From Psychrobacter sp. M13 (lineage in GTDB: Bacteria > Pseudomonadota > Gammaproteobacteria > Pseudomonadales > Moraxellaceae): DNA of 64,000 nt. The DNA lies in assembly GCF_030718935.1 (NCBI RefSeq), contig NZ_CP132194.1, positions 1,612,001-1,676,000 on the forward strand. The letters are read 5' to 3'. Positions 9,556-19,895 of this stretch are shown here, in pieces (the first letter of the stretch is position 1; each line of letters starts with the position of its first letter). The notes beneath the pieces were generated by a model. The model ran no database searches. It saw nothing but the letters and a program-made list of their open reading frames with translations, and was not told where the DNA came from. Both the position numbers and the translations under genes were made by a program.

Positions 9556-11235
9556 TTAAGTCTTATGTTTACCTTTATGTTCGCTCCATTCTCGGCGCAG
9601 TACTGAGAAGCTCTCTAAAGTAACTAACACTGAGGCGATCAGAATGACTAAATCCATGATGATTAATAGCCAGTTACCATCATCATAGAAAGTTTTGAGT
9701 TGAATCAGCAAGGCAAATAATGTCATAACTAGTAAGAAACATAATGGCGCTAAAGTATACCAAACGGTCTTACCCTTACGTAATAAGATAACCGTCACAA
9801 TCATTAATGTCAGAGCAGCCATTAACTGATTCGTCGTACCGAACAACGGCCAGATAATCATTCCGCCCGCTCCATCGATACCGCCTGCGCCAAAAGCTAG
9901 TAGCAGACAAGTTCCTACGGCTAGTAAAGTAGCGATCCAGCCTTTAGTCAATGCTGGCAAGTTATAAAATTCACCGAACTCTTGGAAGATATAACGCTGC
10001 AAACGTACGCCTGTATCCATAGTAGTACCTGCAAATAATGCAGCCATTACTGTTAGCATAGTTTGTGATAACACCATATCAATCCCAATGCCATTACTCA
10101 AAATAGTAGCACCACCATCGATAAAGGCACCGATAGAGCCGTCACCAAAGTTTTGATACACCGCTTGCCAATCACCAAGCGTCGCAAAGCCTGCTGTCGC
10201 CGCTAAGATAGCGCCAAGCGCTAACATGCCCTCGCCCAAAGCACCAAAGTAGCCCACGAATCGCGCGTCTTCTTCTTTATCGATTTGTTTAGAGGTTGTC
10301 CCTGTTGCGACTAAACCATGGAATCCTGATATAGCACCACAGGCAATCGTCACAAACAATAGCGGCACGATAGAGGGAGCACTCATCGGTAAGTCAGTAT
10401 TGATCGCTGGCGCGACAATATCAGGCGTTGAAATAAAGATTGCGGCATATAATAAAATCAAACCAACGAATAGCTGCAAGCCATTAATATAATCTCGAGG
10501 CTGCAATAGCATCCAGACAGGTAGCAATGATGCGACTGCCGCATAAGCAAATAGAATAATGATCCAAACCGCATTGTCTGGAAGACCCATAAAGGTTTCA
10601 GGTAGAACGAATGGGAACATAGGCCCTAGATAAATCAGCCCATATAGCGCAGTAACCCCAATAATAGAGACCCAAACAAGGCTCATGTTATAGCGATAAA
10701 TACACTGACCGATAATAAAGGCTACAACTAAAGCACCCCATACAGGTAATACAGCAGATGGCGTTTTAATCATCATATTGGCAATAGCAACACCAAATAC
10801 GGCATTAACCATGAGCAGTAATAAGAAAATAACTACCATCATCAGGCTGCGCACTCGCGTACCCATAACGGTACCAGCGATAGAGCCGATGGACTGACCG
10901 CGATTGCGCATACTAGCCCAAATCGCTGACATATCATGGATACCTGCCATAAATATCGTGCCAAACACTACCCAAATCACCGCAGGTAACCAACCCCAAA
11001 TCACCGCGATTGCAGGACCGATAATAGGAGCGGCTCCTGCTACTGAGGTAAAGTGATGTCCCCATAAGACGAACTTATTGGTAGGTACATAATCCACCCC
11101 ATCTTTCATCGTATGGGCTGGCGTGGGAATACTATTATCTAATCCTAAAATCTTACTCGCTATGAATTTTGAATAAAAAGCATAACCGCATAGCATCAAA
11201 GCGACACCGACAACGAGTACAATAGCACTATTCAT
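9556..11235 (-). CDS. cstA: Carbon starvation protein A family transporter
   Basis: This is a polytopic inner-membrane protein of the CstA family, which imports peptides or pyruvate-like substrates. It has many hydrophobic segments and clear family signatures: TSVAGAAPIIGPAIAVIWGW near residue 60, the GFHGLVATGTTSKQ motif near 305, and a C-terminal IWPLFGTTNQL. I place the start at 11235 because AAAGGAG lies seven bases upstream and the hydrophobic N-terminus begins at once. An ATG eleven codons upstream would add a charged tail without a good ribosome site. That gives 559 aa, the shorter (CstA/YjiY-like) size class. It is a single-gene transcript with its own terminator, divergent from the next gene. 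Confidence 0.87.
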   Translation of the reverse strand: MNSAIVLVVGVALMLCGYAFYSKFIASKILGLDNSIPTPAHTMKDGVDYVPTNKFVLWGHHFTSVAGAAPIIGPAIAVIWGWLPAVIWVVFGTIFMAGIHDMSAIWASMRNRGQSIGSIAGTVMGTRVRSLMMVVIFLLLLMVNAVFGVAIANMMIKTPSAVLPVWGALVVAFIIGQCIYRYNMSLVWVSIIGVTALYGLIYLGPMFPFVLPETFMGLPDNAVWIIILFAYAAVASLLPVWMLLQPRDYINGLQLFVGLILLYAAIFISTPDIVAPAINTDLPMSAPSIVPLLFVTIACGAISGFHGLVATGTTSKQIDKEEDARFVGYFGALGEGMLALGAILAATAGFATLGDWQAVYQNFGDGSIGAFIDGGATILSNGIGIDMVLSQTMLTVMAALFAGTTMDTGVRLQRYIFQEFGEFYNLPALTKGWIATLLAVGTCLLLAFGAGGIDGAGGMIIWPLFGTTNQLMAALTLMIVTVILLRKGKTVWYTLAPLCFLLVMTLFALLIQLKTFYDDGNWLLIIMDLVILIASVLVTLESFSVLRREWSEHKGKHKT

Positions 11236-11490
11236 TTTACTGCTCCTTTTGAACTTAGCGCTGTCCATATAGAATAAGACAGTTATTTGTCTACAAGTTT
11301 ATTATAGTGAACCCAAGAGTCCAAAAAATTAGTATTTCCAAAACGACTACTGTCAACTATTGACTGGCACGTCAACATTAAAATAGGATTGTAAATGATT
11401 TGACATACAATGTAACGCTAATAAATCAGTATAATAGCTATAATTTTTAATTAAGTTATCACAACTAAAATTACTACTATAGGTAGCACA

Positions 11491-12159
11491 ATGGCACATT
11501 ATTTTGGATTTATACCCTCAGATAAATTAAAACAGTTGGCTGCAGAAGCTGAACAAGTTAAACAGTCTGATGAGCAAGTTGATTATTATCCTTATCGCGA
11601 TGCATTGACCCACCAGACCGCTCATGATCTTATCGATAACTTACTGGAGGGACTGATCGATAACATCCCTAATCCTGAGCGCCAAGTGGCTATGCGTAAA
11701 GTGATCACCACTATTGAAAAAGCGGCTGATACTATGTTGAACATTCTATTAGGTAAAGAGAATAATGAAGATATTATACCAAGCTTTAACTTTTTAAGAG
11801 ATCAGGCTACTTTTATAGATAATGAAGGTGCTAGTCGAGTGGGCTTCAAGCTTAGCGATGAAGATACGCAAACGATCGTTGCAGGTTTTGCAGCGGTTAC
11901 CCCTGATAATGTTGATGCGGCAAAATTCAGAGAAGCGCTTGAAACGATGAATGAGGCGACCTTGACCCATTTTGTCACTCGCTTTGCTGAAACACTCAAA
12001 CTGGGCATGATAAAGCGCAAATCTGTGCCTGTCGCTAAAGCCGCTATCGATAAAGGTATGAACATGGCGCTTAATAAACTACTACCAGATCTACCTGATA
12101 GCTCGTTAAATCGTTTAGCAAACTATTACCGTCCTTTTATCGTTGTCAAAGCCGACTAA
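11491..12159 (+). CDS. Conserved hypothetical protein, 222 aa
   Basis: I do not recognise a domain. The product is soluble, acidic and mostly alpha-helical, with no signal peptide or membrane segment. It opens with MAHYFGF and is rich in helices such as the FVTRFAETLKLGMIKRK stretch near residue 170. It has its own upstream region (divergent from cstA) and a terminator after the stop, so it is probably a single-gene unit. Codon use matches its housekeeping neighbours, so it is probably a lineage core gene and not island cargo. Confidence 0.7.
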   Translation: MAHYFGFIPSDKLKQLAAEAEQVKQSDEQVDYYPYRDALTHQTAHDLIDNLLEGLIDNIPNPERQVAMRKVITTIEKAADTMLNILLGKENNEDIIPSFNFLRDQATFIDNEGASRVGFKLSDEDTQTIVAGFAAVTPDNVDAAKFREALETMNEATLTHFVTRFAETLKLGMIKRKSVPVAKAAIDKGMNMALNKLLPDLPDSSLNRLANYYRPFIVVKAD

Positions 12160-12170
12160 TCTTTCGCAGC

Positions 12171-12209
12171 GCTGCTATTAAAAGTTATTAGCAGCAGACT
12201 ATTTTTTTT
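12171..12209 (+). terminator. Rho-independent terminator after the 222-aa gene
   Basis: GCTGCTA (12171-12177) pairs with TAGCAGC (12189-12195) and is followed by a run of eight T. Confidence 0.75.
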
Positions 12210-12212
12210 GGA

Positions 12213-12250
12213 TAGCAAGGTTTTATAGGCAAACCTGTTAAACCTTGCTA
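12213..12250 (+). promoter_or_regulatory. 11-bp inverted repeat in the hpt leader
   Basis: TAGCAAGGTTT (12213-12223) and AAACCTTGCTA (12240-12250) are perfect complements across 16 bases, 35 bases before the phosphoribosyltransferase ATG. There is no T tract, so it is not a standard terminator. It could be an operator or an mRNA leader hairpin. Confidence 0.5.
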
Positions 12251-12284
12251 AAATAAGCAGCACTTTTCACCGAAGGCGCATCCT

Positions 12285-12848
12285 ATGACTCAGATCAGTA
12301 ATCAAGAAATCGAAAAAACCTTACGTAACTCAGAATGTTTAATTAGCAGTATCGAAGTTGCCGCTGCTTATGAGCGCCTTGCAGCCCAGCTCAACCTGCA
12401 TTATGTTGGTCTTAATCCTATCGTGATGGTTGTCATGAATGGTGGTCTTATTCCAGCGGGGCAACTGCTCACTCACCTTACCTTCTATCATCGTATGCAC
12501 TACATTCATGCGACTCGTTATCGTGATAACGAAGGTACTAATGAGCTGGATTGGAAGTTTAAGCCTGAGGTAAACATTAAGGGTGAGCACGTACTGCTCA
12601 TTGACGATATTTTTGATGAAGGTATTACTCTACAAACAATCGTAGAAGACCTAAGTAAAGAAGATCCTGCATCTATTGAATGTTGTGTGCTACTCAATAA
12701 AGAGCATGACCGCAAAACTCAAGATTTTGACGTTGATTTTGTCGGTATCAATGTGGCTGATCGCTATGTATACGGCTGTGGTATGGACTACCATGGTTAT
12801 TTGCGCCACTTGCCAGGCATCTATGCTATTAAAGAAGATAAAGTATAA
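12285..12848 (+). CDS. Hypoxanthine-guanine phosphoribosyltransferase family protein
   Basis: This cytoplasmic purine-salvage enzyme transfers phosphoribosyl from PRPP to hypoxanthine/guanine (by family). The PRPP-binding loop is seen as HVLLIDDIFDEGITLQTI near residues 103-120, with acidic D-D and the E-G-x-T pattern. The N-terminal region MNGGLIPAGQLL near 50-61 is typical of the HPRT/PRTase fold. At 187 aa it has the expected length. The hairpin upstream and the strong terminator downstream suggest a single-gene unit. The substrate could be guanine/xanthine rather than hypoxanthine; the family fixes the reaction type, not the base. Confidence 0.85.
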   Translation: MTQISNQEIEKTLRNSECLISSIEVAAAYERLAAQLNLHYVGLNPIVMVVMNGGLIPAGQLLTHLTFYHRMHYIHATRYRDNEGTNELDWKFKPEVNIKGEHVLLIDDIFDEGITLQTIVEDLSKEDPASIECCVLLNKEHDRKTQDFDVDFVGINVADRYVYGCGMDYHGYLRHLPGIYAIKEDKV

Positions 12849-12882
12849 ATTTAGCAAGTTTTGATTGAATCAGTAAAATAAT

Positions 12883-12911
12883 AAAAAAGCATCCAAATTG
12901 GATGCTTTTTT
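12883..12911. terminator. Bidirectional terminator between the PRTase gene and recD
   Basis: AAAAAAGCATCC (12883-12894) is perfectly complementary to GGATGCTTTTTT (12900-12911) with a five-base loop. It serves both convergent transcripts. Confidence 0.92.
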
Positions 12912-12927
12912 ATTGCTATAAATCATG

Positions 12928-15192
12928 CTATTTCATAATATTATCAAACTGTAGCGCTAACCCTGTATGGCGCTTAGTTGGTGTTTGCACAGCCTTTTCA
13001 AAAGCGTGTTTTGTGCTGTATATAGTGACTTGTTTTTTGGCTCGTGTTACTGCGGTATAAATAAGCTCTTTGCTCAGTAATCTTACATGACTATTATCAA
13101 AAGCGATTGCCACGTGATCAAATTCAGACCCTTGTGATTTATGAATAGTCATCGCATACGCGGTAGCAATGACCTCATCATTTAGTAAGTCGACCGCAAT
13201 TCCCTGTGCTTTATTCTCAAAGAATACTTCAAGTCGACTGTTACCCTCTCCTATTTGTAAGCAAAAACCGATATCGCCATTAAATAATCCTAGCTCATAG
13301 TTGTTCTGTAGAACCATCACAGGACGACCGTGAAACCAAGTATTCTGACCTAAGGGCAGCTTCAACTCGGTAAGATGCCACTGGGTAAGGTAATTATTAA
13401 TATAGTGATCACCCCATTCGCCATTATGACCTGCACTAAGTACTCTAAATTGATTAAATGCTTTCATTAATGAAGCAACTGTATTTTCCATTGAATCTGG
13501 CATAGATTTTTCTACCGAGTTATTCTGTAAACGTTTAACTTCTTTTATGAAGTTTTGATAACTTGAAGATATTTTTTTTAGAATTTTTTCGTTGCTTAGG
13601 CTATTTTTTTTATCATTGTCTTTAGATGCTGCGGCCTGTATTGTATTCATGTTATTTACATTCTGAAACCTCAGCGCTGCATCGCTTTTCAACAACTGCC
13701 AAATAGCTTGGGTATCTGTGTTTGCTCTATTTATTTGATAAGCAAGCTTACCGATACCAGAGTCAGCACTGAATCGGCGACTCTCTGTCAACTCTACGTG
13801 AATAGGTTGTAATACTGGAATATGGCACAAATCAGCCAATACAGCCCCTGCGTCTACCGCTGCCAACTGGTTCGCATCTCCTAACAATATCAGCCTTGCG
13901 CCAGGCTTTACTGCACTCACAAGATAGTTAGCCAGCTCTACTCCTAACATTGATGCTTCATCGACGATAATAATATCTTCACCAAGTGGATTATTAGCGT
14001 CATAACGTGGTCTGCCTGTGCGACCAATGCCTAATAAGCGATGGATAGTCTTAGCTTCTTGCAGCTGCAGCTCTATATCCGCTGCATCTATGGCCGACTG
14101 TAAAGATTCCTGCATTCGCTGGGCCGCCTTACCCGTCGGTGCCGCTAATGCTAGACTAGCACTGTCTGTGCTGAATCTAATACTTTCACGATCATCTCCC
14201 CTACTCTCTGTGGCTTGTTGTAGCGCCATTACTAACTGAGCAACGGTATATGTCTTGCCAGTACCAGGGCCACCAGTAATGATACTAAAAGTATTATTAT
14301 TAGCCACAGTAATAGCTGTCACCTGCTGCTCGTTTAGATTTTCGGGTAATGATAGCTCTAAAGGTATTACCTGCTGATCTAAAATATTGCCAATATTATT
14401 GGCTAAATTAAACTCCGCTTGCCATGTGCGATGCAACCAAAAAGTGAGTGATACCGTTCTACCAACTGCGTTTTTGTTATTTATCAGTTGGTAGATGACA
14501 GGTTCATTTATTTTGCTTAGGCTATTTTTATTATCATTATCATTATCATTTATATCAGCATTGACGTTAGCAAATAAAGAGTACTCAACAATCAGCTGAA
14601 CGAGAATGCTTAAGTCGGTATTTTTTAACAACTGATAGAGCGCAGAGACACTCTCAAAACACTTGAGTAATCTCTCTTTTTCATGGTTGCTAAGTGCTAG
14701 CTGTGCCCATAGCTGAGCTTGCTTAGCAAACAAAATATCTAACAAATCAAATAGTGATAATATAGCTGTAGTACCTTCTTCTTGAGCAACTGTTTCTTGA
14801 ATAACTGTTTCCCGAGTAACCATCTGAGTATCAATTAGCGCTAGGATTGGCGCGGCTAACCTCTCTATTAGTTGCTGCTGCCAACGGTATAGAGCAACTA
14901 CCTCGCCATTGACTTGTCCTTGTAGCGGCTGCTCTTGCTCAGCTGCCTCAATCGTTAATACGGTATGCCCCTCTTCCAAATGGGTCGCCAGTACAACGAA
15001 TAACGCGCTAAATAAGCCACTGTCTGCTATCTTATCTATCTGCTGGCTATCAGCATGAATCGTTGTTGTATCAGTTGCTTTATAGGCTGAATGCGTCTGC
15101 TGACGACGTAGCAAAATATAGTCACTAATATTACTAGCCCAGCTTTCTTGCAAGCTAACTGCCGCCCTGCTCTTACTGTTAGTATTACTCAT
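12928..15192 (-). CDS. recD: Exodeoxyribonuclease V subunit alpha (RecD helicase)
   Basis: RecD is the 5'-3' superfamily 1B helicase of RecBCD, which unwinds and processes double-strand DNA ends. The 754-aa product shows Walker A TGGPGTGKTYT near residue 310, Walker B IIVDEAS near 405, the GDANQLAAVDAG motif near 440, and the C-terminal YAMTIHKSQGSEF near 685 and YTAVTRAKKQ near 717. A Ser/Asn-rich insertion lies near 560-600. It is the last gene of the recC-recB-recD operon, 98 bp after recB. It is somewhat longer than the E. coli protein (608 aa), consistent with insertions seen across this operon. Confidence 0.93.
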   Translation of the reverse strand: MSNTNSKSRAAVSLQESWASNISDYILLRRQQTHSAYKATDTTTIHADSQQIDKIADSGLFSALFVVLATHLEEGHTVLTIEAAEQEQPLQGQVNGEVVALYRWQQQLIERLAAPILALIDTQMVTRETVIQETVAQEEGTTAILSLFDLLDILFAKQAQLWAQLALSNHEKERLLKCFESVSALYQLLKNTDLSILVQLIVEYSLFANVNADINDNDNDNKNSLSKINEPVIYQLINNKNAVGRTVSLTFWLHRTWQAEFNLANNIGNILDQQVIPLELSLPENLNEQQVTAITVANNNTFSIITGGPGTGKTYTVAQLVMALQQATESRGDDRESIRFSTDSASLALAAPTGKAAQRMQESLQSAIDAADIELQLQEAKTIHRLLGIGRTGRPRYDANNPLGEDIIIVDEASMLGVELANYLVSAVKPGARLILLGDANQLAAVDAGAVLADLCHIPVLQPIHVELTESRRFSADSGIGKLAYQINRANTDTQAIWQLLKSDAALRFQNVNNMNTIQAAASKDNDKKNSLSNEKILKKISSSYQNFIKEVKRLQNNSVEKSMPDSMENTVASLMKAFNQFRVLSAGHNGEWGDHYINNYLTQWHLTELKLPLGQNTWFHGRPVMVLQNNYELGLFNGDIGFCLQIGEGNSRLEVFFENKAQGIAVDLLNDEVIATAYAMTIHKSQGSEFDHVAIAFDNSHVRLLSKELIYTAVTRAKKQVTIYSTKHAFEKAVQTPTKRHTGLALQFDNIMK

Positions 15193-15290
15193 AAGTTACT
15201 GCTCATAAATTATTGCTCGTTATATGCTTAGATATAGTTATTATTTATTTAACGCTTTATTTAGATCGTTATCTAATTAATTTTTAAAGC

Positions 15291-18200
15291 CTACGATTCT
15301 GGCAGGCCAAACAATGCATCTAAAGCCTTGACAAAGTCGATCGGGATATCCCAAGTGACTAGTCCGTAGCGCTCATTATGCATGGAATGGCTGTGATCAG
15401 GGTTATTAACTTTTGGTAATACCTTGGTTTCTGGTGAGTCGTCAGTAGCTGACTGAGAATCTGAATCATATACGCCCCGTAAAAAGACATATTCGACAGC
15501 ACCTAAGTATTTATCCTCATTACCTTGATAATCACTCACTCTCATCGAAAGAAATCGATGCAAGGCTACTTGGTAAATCGCTGCTTGTAACCAATATCCT
15601 GCCTTTGACATCGCCTTTTTAAGGGTATCTTCATTATAATCGCTTAGGCTATTTCCTAAATAGTTACTCTTATAATCGACAACATAGTACTTGCCAGCGT
15701 ACTCATATACCAAATCAATTTCACCACGTAAATAACGATATAAGTGCGTTTTATTTTGTGTGATAAGAGTCACATGCTTATCTGTCTCATTCGGCAGATA
15801 CTGCTGAAACAACCTACTGATATCTTGCGCTTTAAAGTGCTCTGACAACCCCATGTTGAAATCTAACTCAGCAAATCTTTGGCTCACATCAAGAGAGCCT
15901 AAAGATTGATTGGATGCTAATAATGGCGACTGTAACACCTTTTCAATCCAGTCTATCAAGGCCTGATGTTTGCTAGTATCTACCGAACCAGTATCTATTG
16001 ATTGGGTATCGGCTAGAGTACTATCTGCTGACTGTTTCGTCTGTAATAGTCGGCTTTGTTGCTCAGCGCTACTGTATATCAATGGCAACTGATAGCTGCT
16101 AACCGCTCTATCGATAACTTGAGACCACTGCGATGAATTATTAAAATCAATTTTTTCGAATATTTCATGCAAAAATGTACCAGCATTAGCGCCTTTTACA
16201 AAGGTAAAACGAATATCGTCCTCTGACTTAAGACTTAATTCACTAACGGATTCAGCAAGCTCTACCTTACTAGATGATACCGCTTCGACCGATGCTGAGG
16301 TCTCTGTCATATCAATATCTATAGCATCGTCAATACGTTCATCCATCACCGCCATCGCTTGTGTGGAGTCATCTAACTGACGGGCTAAAGCGGTAAAACT
16401 GGTCTTCGCCCAACCATAGAAATAATCGGTTTTCATGACTTCTGAAAAAGACGCGTACTCAATAGCTTCTGTTATAGGCTTTGTAGCCGTGTGATAAATA
16501 CTAGCTGTCGAGCCTATAGACTTAGCAGACTGACCATAGTGATTATCATAGAACTCATTAATATTATGCCCTCTGAGCATACCTGTAGTGCCTTTAAGCC
16601 TATCAGGCATCTCAAACTTTGCCTCTGGAGAATCAAACCAGTAGAAGACTGGCTTTAATTCAAAACTTGTCTTATTACTAGGGTCTCTTAACACTACATA
16701 AAGCTGCTCACTGGCACGTGTAAAGGCCACATAGCCGAGCCTGCGTAGCTCATCAAAGTCTTCTTTGGTCTCAATATCAGTATAGTAACCTTCTGTAGTC
16801 GCAGAGCCTTGCACGGGTGAGAAACGTCGCTGATTTCCTGTAGATTGGGAGGTCAAATCTGAGTTTGCTGATGCAGCTTGTTGAGCGTTGTATAAATATA
16901 GCCCATAATCTTCTTTATTGCCTGACTTGCGACTGGCATCACCCATACCCAGTGCATAGACAATCGGAAATTCTAATCCCTTAGATTTGTGAATAGTCAT
17001 CAGTTGTACACCAGACTCGGTAGGCAGCGGATATTGCTTGGCCCAGTCACTGTTAGGAGCTGCGTCTATATGTTGTCTGAACCAAGCCAATAGCTCATGC
17101 TCACCCATACCTATGCCATACTGCGCCATAATGTCCATCACATGACGCAAATCCATGATATGACGGTCGCCTTCTGGATGAGCCGCTAATGCTTGCCAGA
17201 CTCCTTGCGGCTGTACGGGGCTTTTATCCAATAGGTAATGCAGTGCTGATAAGATACCAAAGTGCTGCCAGCGCTGCGCCCCTTCCTTGAGGTAAGTAAT
17301 AAAGTCTTGATAGCTTTTTTTATGAGTACCAGCGGAGGTGCTTTTTATATCAAGGCTACTTATATCAAAGCTATTCACTGTTAGCCCTGAATCATGATCC
17401 GTCATCATGGCTTTGACTTGTTTAATGCTCAGTCCATATAGATGACTGGTCAGCACGCGATTAATCATGTCATGGCGATACGGATATAACATAGCACTGA
17501 GTAGCGCAGCCACGTCTTCGACCATGATAGTCTCAAAGATACTGACATCGCTAGTGGTCAAAGTCGGTACTTTGAGCTTAACCAATTCATCCTCAACCTG
17601 CTTTAGATCTTTTTTGGTGCGTGCCAGCACACCAATATCGCTTGGCTGGATAGGCTTTCCCTTTAGGGTCTGATTACTACCGAGTAAAGTGGCAATATGG
17701 CGCGCGGTGATCTCAAACTCATCGTAATCCAGCGTTTTTTCTTTATCATAAGGCAAGTGTAATAAGCTTACTGACTGAGCAGAGAGCACCTCAGTGACTA
17801 AAGGGCTGTCTTGATCTAACTCATTAGACCAAGACAGCTGGCTCTGTGTTCTTGCAGCTTTGATATGTTGATAATAAATACCACTACCTAGCTGTGATAG
17901 CTTATTGTCAGCTGTCTTTGCGGTCGGCATACCGAACCAGCAGTTCAAGGCATTAATAACACTAGCGTTTGAACGACGGTTGATATTAAGCGTCCAGATA
18001 CTGCTGTTCTCAAACTGGGCTTTCATATAATTGTAGTTGGCGACATCACCGCCTCGAAACCCATAAATAGCCTGTTTAGGATCACCAACCAACAACAAAA
18101 ACTCATGGTTGGCTTTATTGCTAGTAACCAGCTTGTCATTGGCCGAGGGTTTACGTTTACGCTTTGGCAAATAGATGCTTTCAATCATAATGGCTTGCTC

Positions 18201-19826
18201 GCCATTGATGTCCTGCGACTCATCAATCAATGCCACTGGATAGTGATGACGAATATAACGCGCCAGCTTCTCTCCTTGCCGACCGGTTAATGCTTGGTTT
18301 AAGCGTACCATTTGCAAGCTAAAGGTAGTTTCACCGCGCTCTTCTAATATAACTGGCAGCCTGTCACGTACCGCAAGCACAATATGGCGATTGAGATTGG
18401 CTAATAACATTACAATATGCTGATTTAAACCATCAACCATATCCAAGATAGCCATTAATTTACTGATGGTTTCTAACGCGAAAAACGCCTCATGCTCTTT
18501 TTCTCTATTCTTATTAAAATTCTTAATTTTACCCTCTTCATTGGGATATCTAGAATCTTGCAATGAGGTGAGAATCTTATTTTCACGTTCATTTAGATAA
18601 TTGGTAAACACCAGCTGATGTTTCGCTATCTTTTGATGTACCTCAATAATGGCATCAAACTGTGTCGTTAAATTAGAGCGCCCGTTAAATCCTTGAGACT
18701 TTCGATAATCAAGATTTAAATACGGCTGAATATCTGCCAAATCCAATGTCGCAAACTCATGCAGTAACTGCTCATATAAACTAAAGTCAAAATCTGCTAG
18801 CCTTACCTCATTAATCGGCGCAGAAATAAAATTCAGCGAACGAGTCACATAACTTTTATGATCGCCAACCGCCGTCAGCTTACCTTGCTGATCTATCAAT
18901 GCATACAATTTAGGCTGCTCATGATACAGTCGGCTTTGAAACTGACGCAGCTCATCATGAACAATACTGTCAGTCACTTGCTCAATACTGCTGTCTTCAA
19001 TAATAGCCATGCCTTGCTGATGACCGGTCTCGCTACTGTACTCCTTCAACCATTTTTGCGCCAAGCTATCAAGGGTACCGACAAAAAGCTTGTCCAAGGT
19101 GGTTAATACCAGCGCCGTACGGCGAATGGCTTCTGTCATAGGATAGCTGTAAACATGATCAAGCAAGTAGCCGACCAGATGCAGATTAATAGGGTCTTGC
19201 ATGATGTCATCTAAGCGCACATATTTAGCTTGAGCGACTAACCAATCCTCACGATCTTTTTTTGCTTTTATTTTTAGTTGAGCATTCTTTTTAGTAGCGG
19301 CTTGTTTATCATGCTTCTCATCATCAGCAAGATCTTGGTTTAACTCGTCAGCGCTAGTCTTAGCACTTAAACCTGTGTCTGTCCTTGAGCCCTTATCTAC
19401 TAATTTATCCTTGCTACTTTCAGGCGTCACCTGTAACACATCAGGATATAAATCAGACTTATTATTAAGATCAGCACTCAAGCTATTGACCCACTGTAGC
19501 AATTGATAAAACTCTACCAAGCGATCGTGAATACGCTGACGCATCTCAGCAGCAGCGGCGCGAGTAAAGGTAGTGGCAATGATTTGCTCGGGGGCACGCC
19601 TTGCCTCAATCAACAGACGTAGCACGATACCCGTCAGTGTCCAAGTCTTACCTGTACCAGCTGAGGCCTCAATGAGATGTCGACCCGTTAATGCAACATC
19701 GACGGCTGGTACAACATCCGCTTTACGTTCACTTATATCGTCACTATCATTACCTAGCTGTTGTGGCAATGTAGATATATTATTTATATAGGTCAGGTCG
19801 GTTAAATCAGTCATAGGAGCGCACAC
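15291..19826 (-). CDS. recB: Exodeoxyribonuclease V subunit beta (RecB helicase-nuclease)
   Basis: RecB is the 3'-5' SF1A helicase and only nuclease of RecBCD. Walker A is EASAGTGKTWTL near residue 55, Walker B is DESQDINGEQ near 538, and motif IV-VI elements include LMTIHKSKGLEFP near 945. The C-terminal nuclease centre is intact: GEIDLVYEYAG followed by VVDYKSNYLG near 1370-1395. The product is 1511 aa against about 1180 in E. coli; a charged insertion (residues about 130-200, rich in K, D, E) and a Ser-rich linker near 1190-1230 account for much of this. The coordinate given starts at a GTG; the ATG at 19814 is an equal candidate, as neither has a clear ribosome site. Confidence 0.93.
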   Translation of the reverse strand: MCAPMTDLTDLTYINNISTLPQQLGNDSDDISERKADVVPAVDVALTGRHLIEASAGTGKTWTLTGIVLRLLIEARRAPEQIIATTFTRAAAAEMRQRIHDRLVEFYQLLQWVNSLSADLNNKSDLYPDVLQVTPESSKDKLVDKGSRTDTGLSAKTSADELNQDLADDEKHDKQAATKKNAQLKIKAKKDREDWLVAQAKYVRLDDIMQDPINLHLVGYLLDHVYSYPMTEAIRRTALVLTTLDKLFVGTLDSLAQKWLKEYSSETGHQQGMAIIEDSSIEQVTDSIVHDELRQFQSRLYHEQPKLYALIDQQGKLTAVGDHKSYVTRSLNFISAPINEVRLADFDFSLYEQLLHEFATLDLADIQPYLNLDYRKSQGFNGRSNLTTQFDAIIEVHQKIAKHQLVFTNYLNERENKILTSLQDSRYPNEEGKIKNFNKNREKEHEAFFALETISKLMAILDMVDGLNQHIVMLLANLNRHIVLAVRDRLPVILEERGETTFSLQMVRLNQALTGRQGEKLARYIRHHYPVALIDESQDINGEQAIMIESIYLPKRKRKPSANDKLVTSNKANHEFLLLVGDPKQAIYGFRGGDVANYNYMKAQFENSSIWTLNINRRSNASVINALNCWFGMPTAKTADNKLSQLGSGIYYQHIKAARTQSQLSWSNELDQDSPLVTEVLSAQSVSLLHLPYDKEKTLDYDEFEITARHIATLLGSNQTLKGKPIQPSDIGVLARTKKDLKQVEDELVKLKVPTLTTSDVSIFETIMVEDVAALLSAMLYPYRHDMINRVLTSHLYGLSIKQVKAMMTDHDSGLTVNSFDISSLDIKSTSAGTHKKSYQDFITYLKEGAQRWQHFGILSALHYLLDKSPVQPQGVWQALAAHPEGDRHIMDLRHVMDIMAQYGIGMGEHELLAWFRQHIDAAPNSDWAKQYPLPTESGVQLMTIHKSKGLEFPIVYALGMGDASRKSGNKEDYGLYLYNAQQAASANSDLTSQSTGNQRRFSPVQGSATTEGYYTDIETKEDFDELRRLGYVAFTRASEQLYVVLRDPSNKTSFELKPVFYWFDSPEAKFEMPDRLKGTTGMLRGHNINEFYDNHYGQSAKSIGSTASIYHTATKPITEAIEYASFSEVMKTDYFYGWAKTSFTALARQLDDSTQAMAVMDERIDDAIDIDMTETSASVEAVSSSKVELAESVSELSLKSEDDIRFTFVKGANAGTFLHEIFEKIDFNNSSQWSQVIDRAVSSYQLPLIYSSAEQQSRLLQTKQSADSTLADTQSIDTGSVDTSKHQALIDWIEKVLQSPLLASNQSLGSLDVSQRFAELDFNMGLSEHFKAQDISRLFQQYLPNETDKHVTLITQNKTHLYRYLRGEIDLVYEYAGKYYVVDYKSNYLGNSLSDYNEDTLKKAMSKAGYWLQAAIYQVALHRFLSMRVSDYQGNEDKYLGAVEYVFLRGVYDSDSQSATDDSPETKVLPKVNNPDHSHSMHNERYGLVTWDIPIDFVKALDALFGLPES

Positions 19827-19895
19827 TTTTTATTATTATTCGTTAAAGCTATTTATTAAATTTATATATTAAAACCAGTCATTTGATATGACCAT

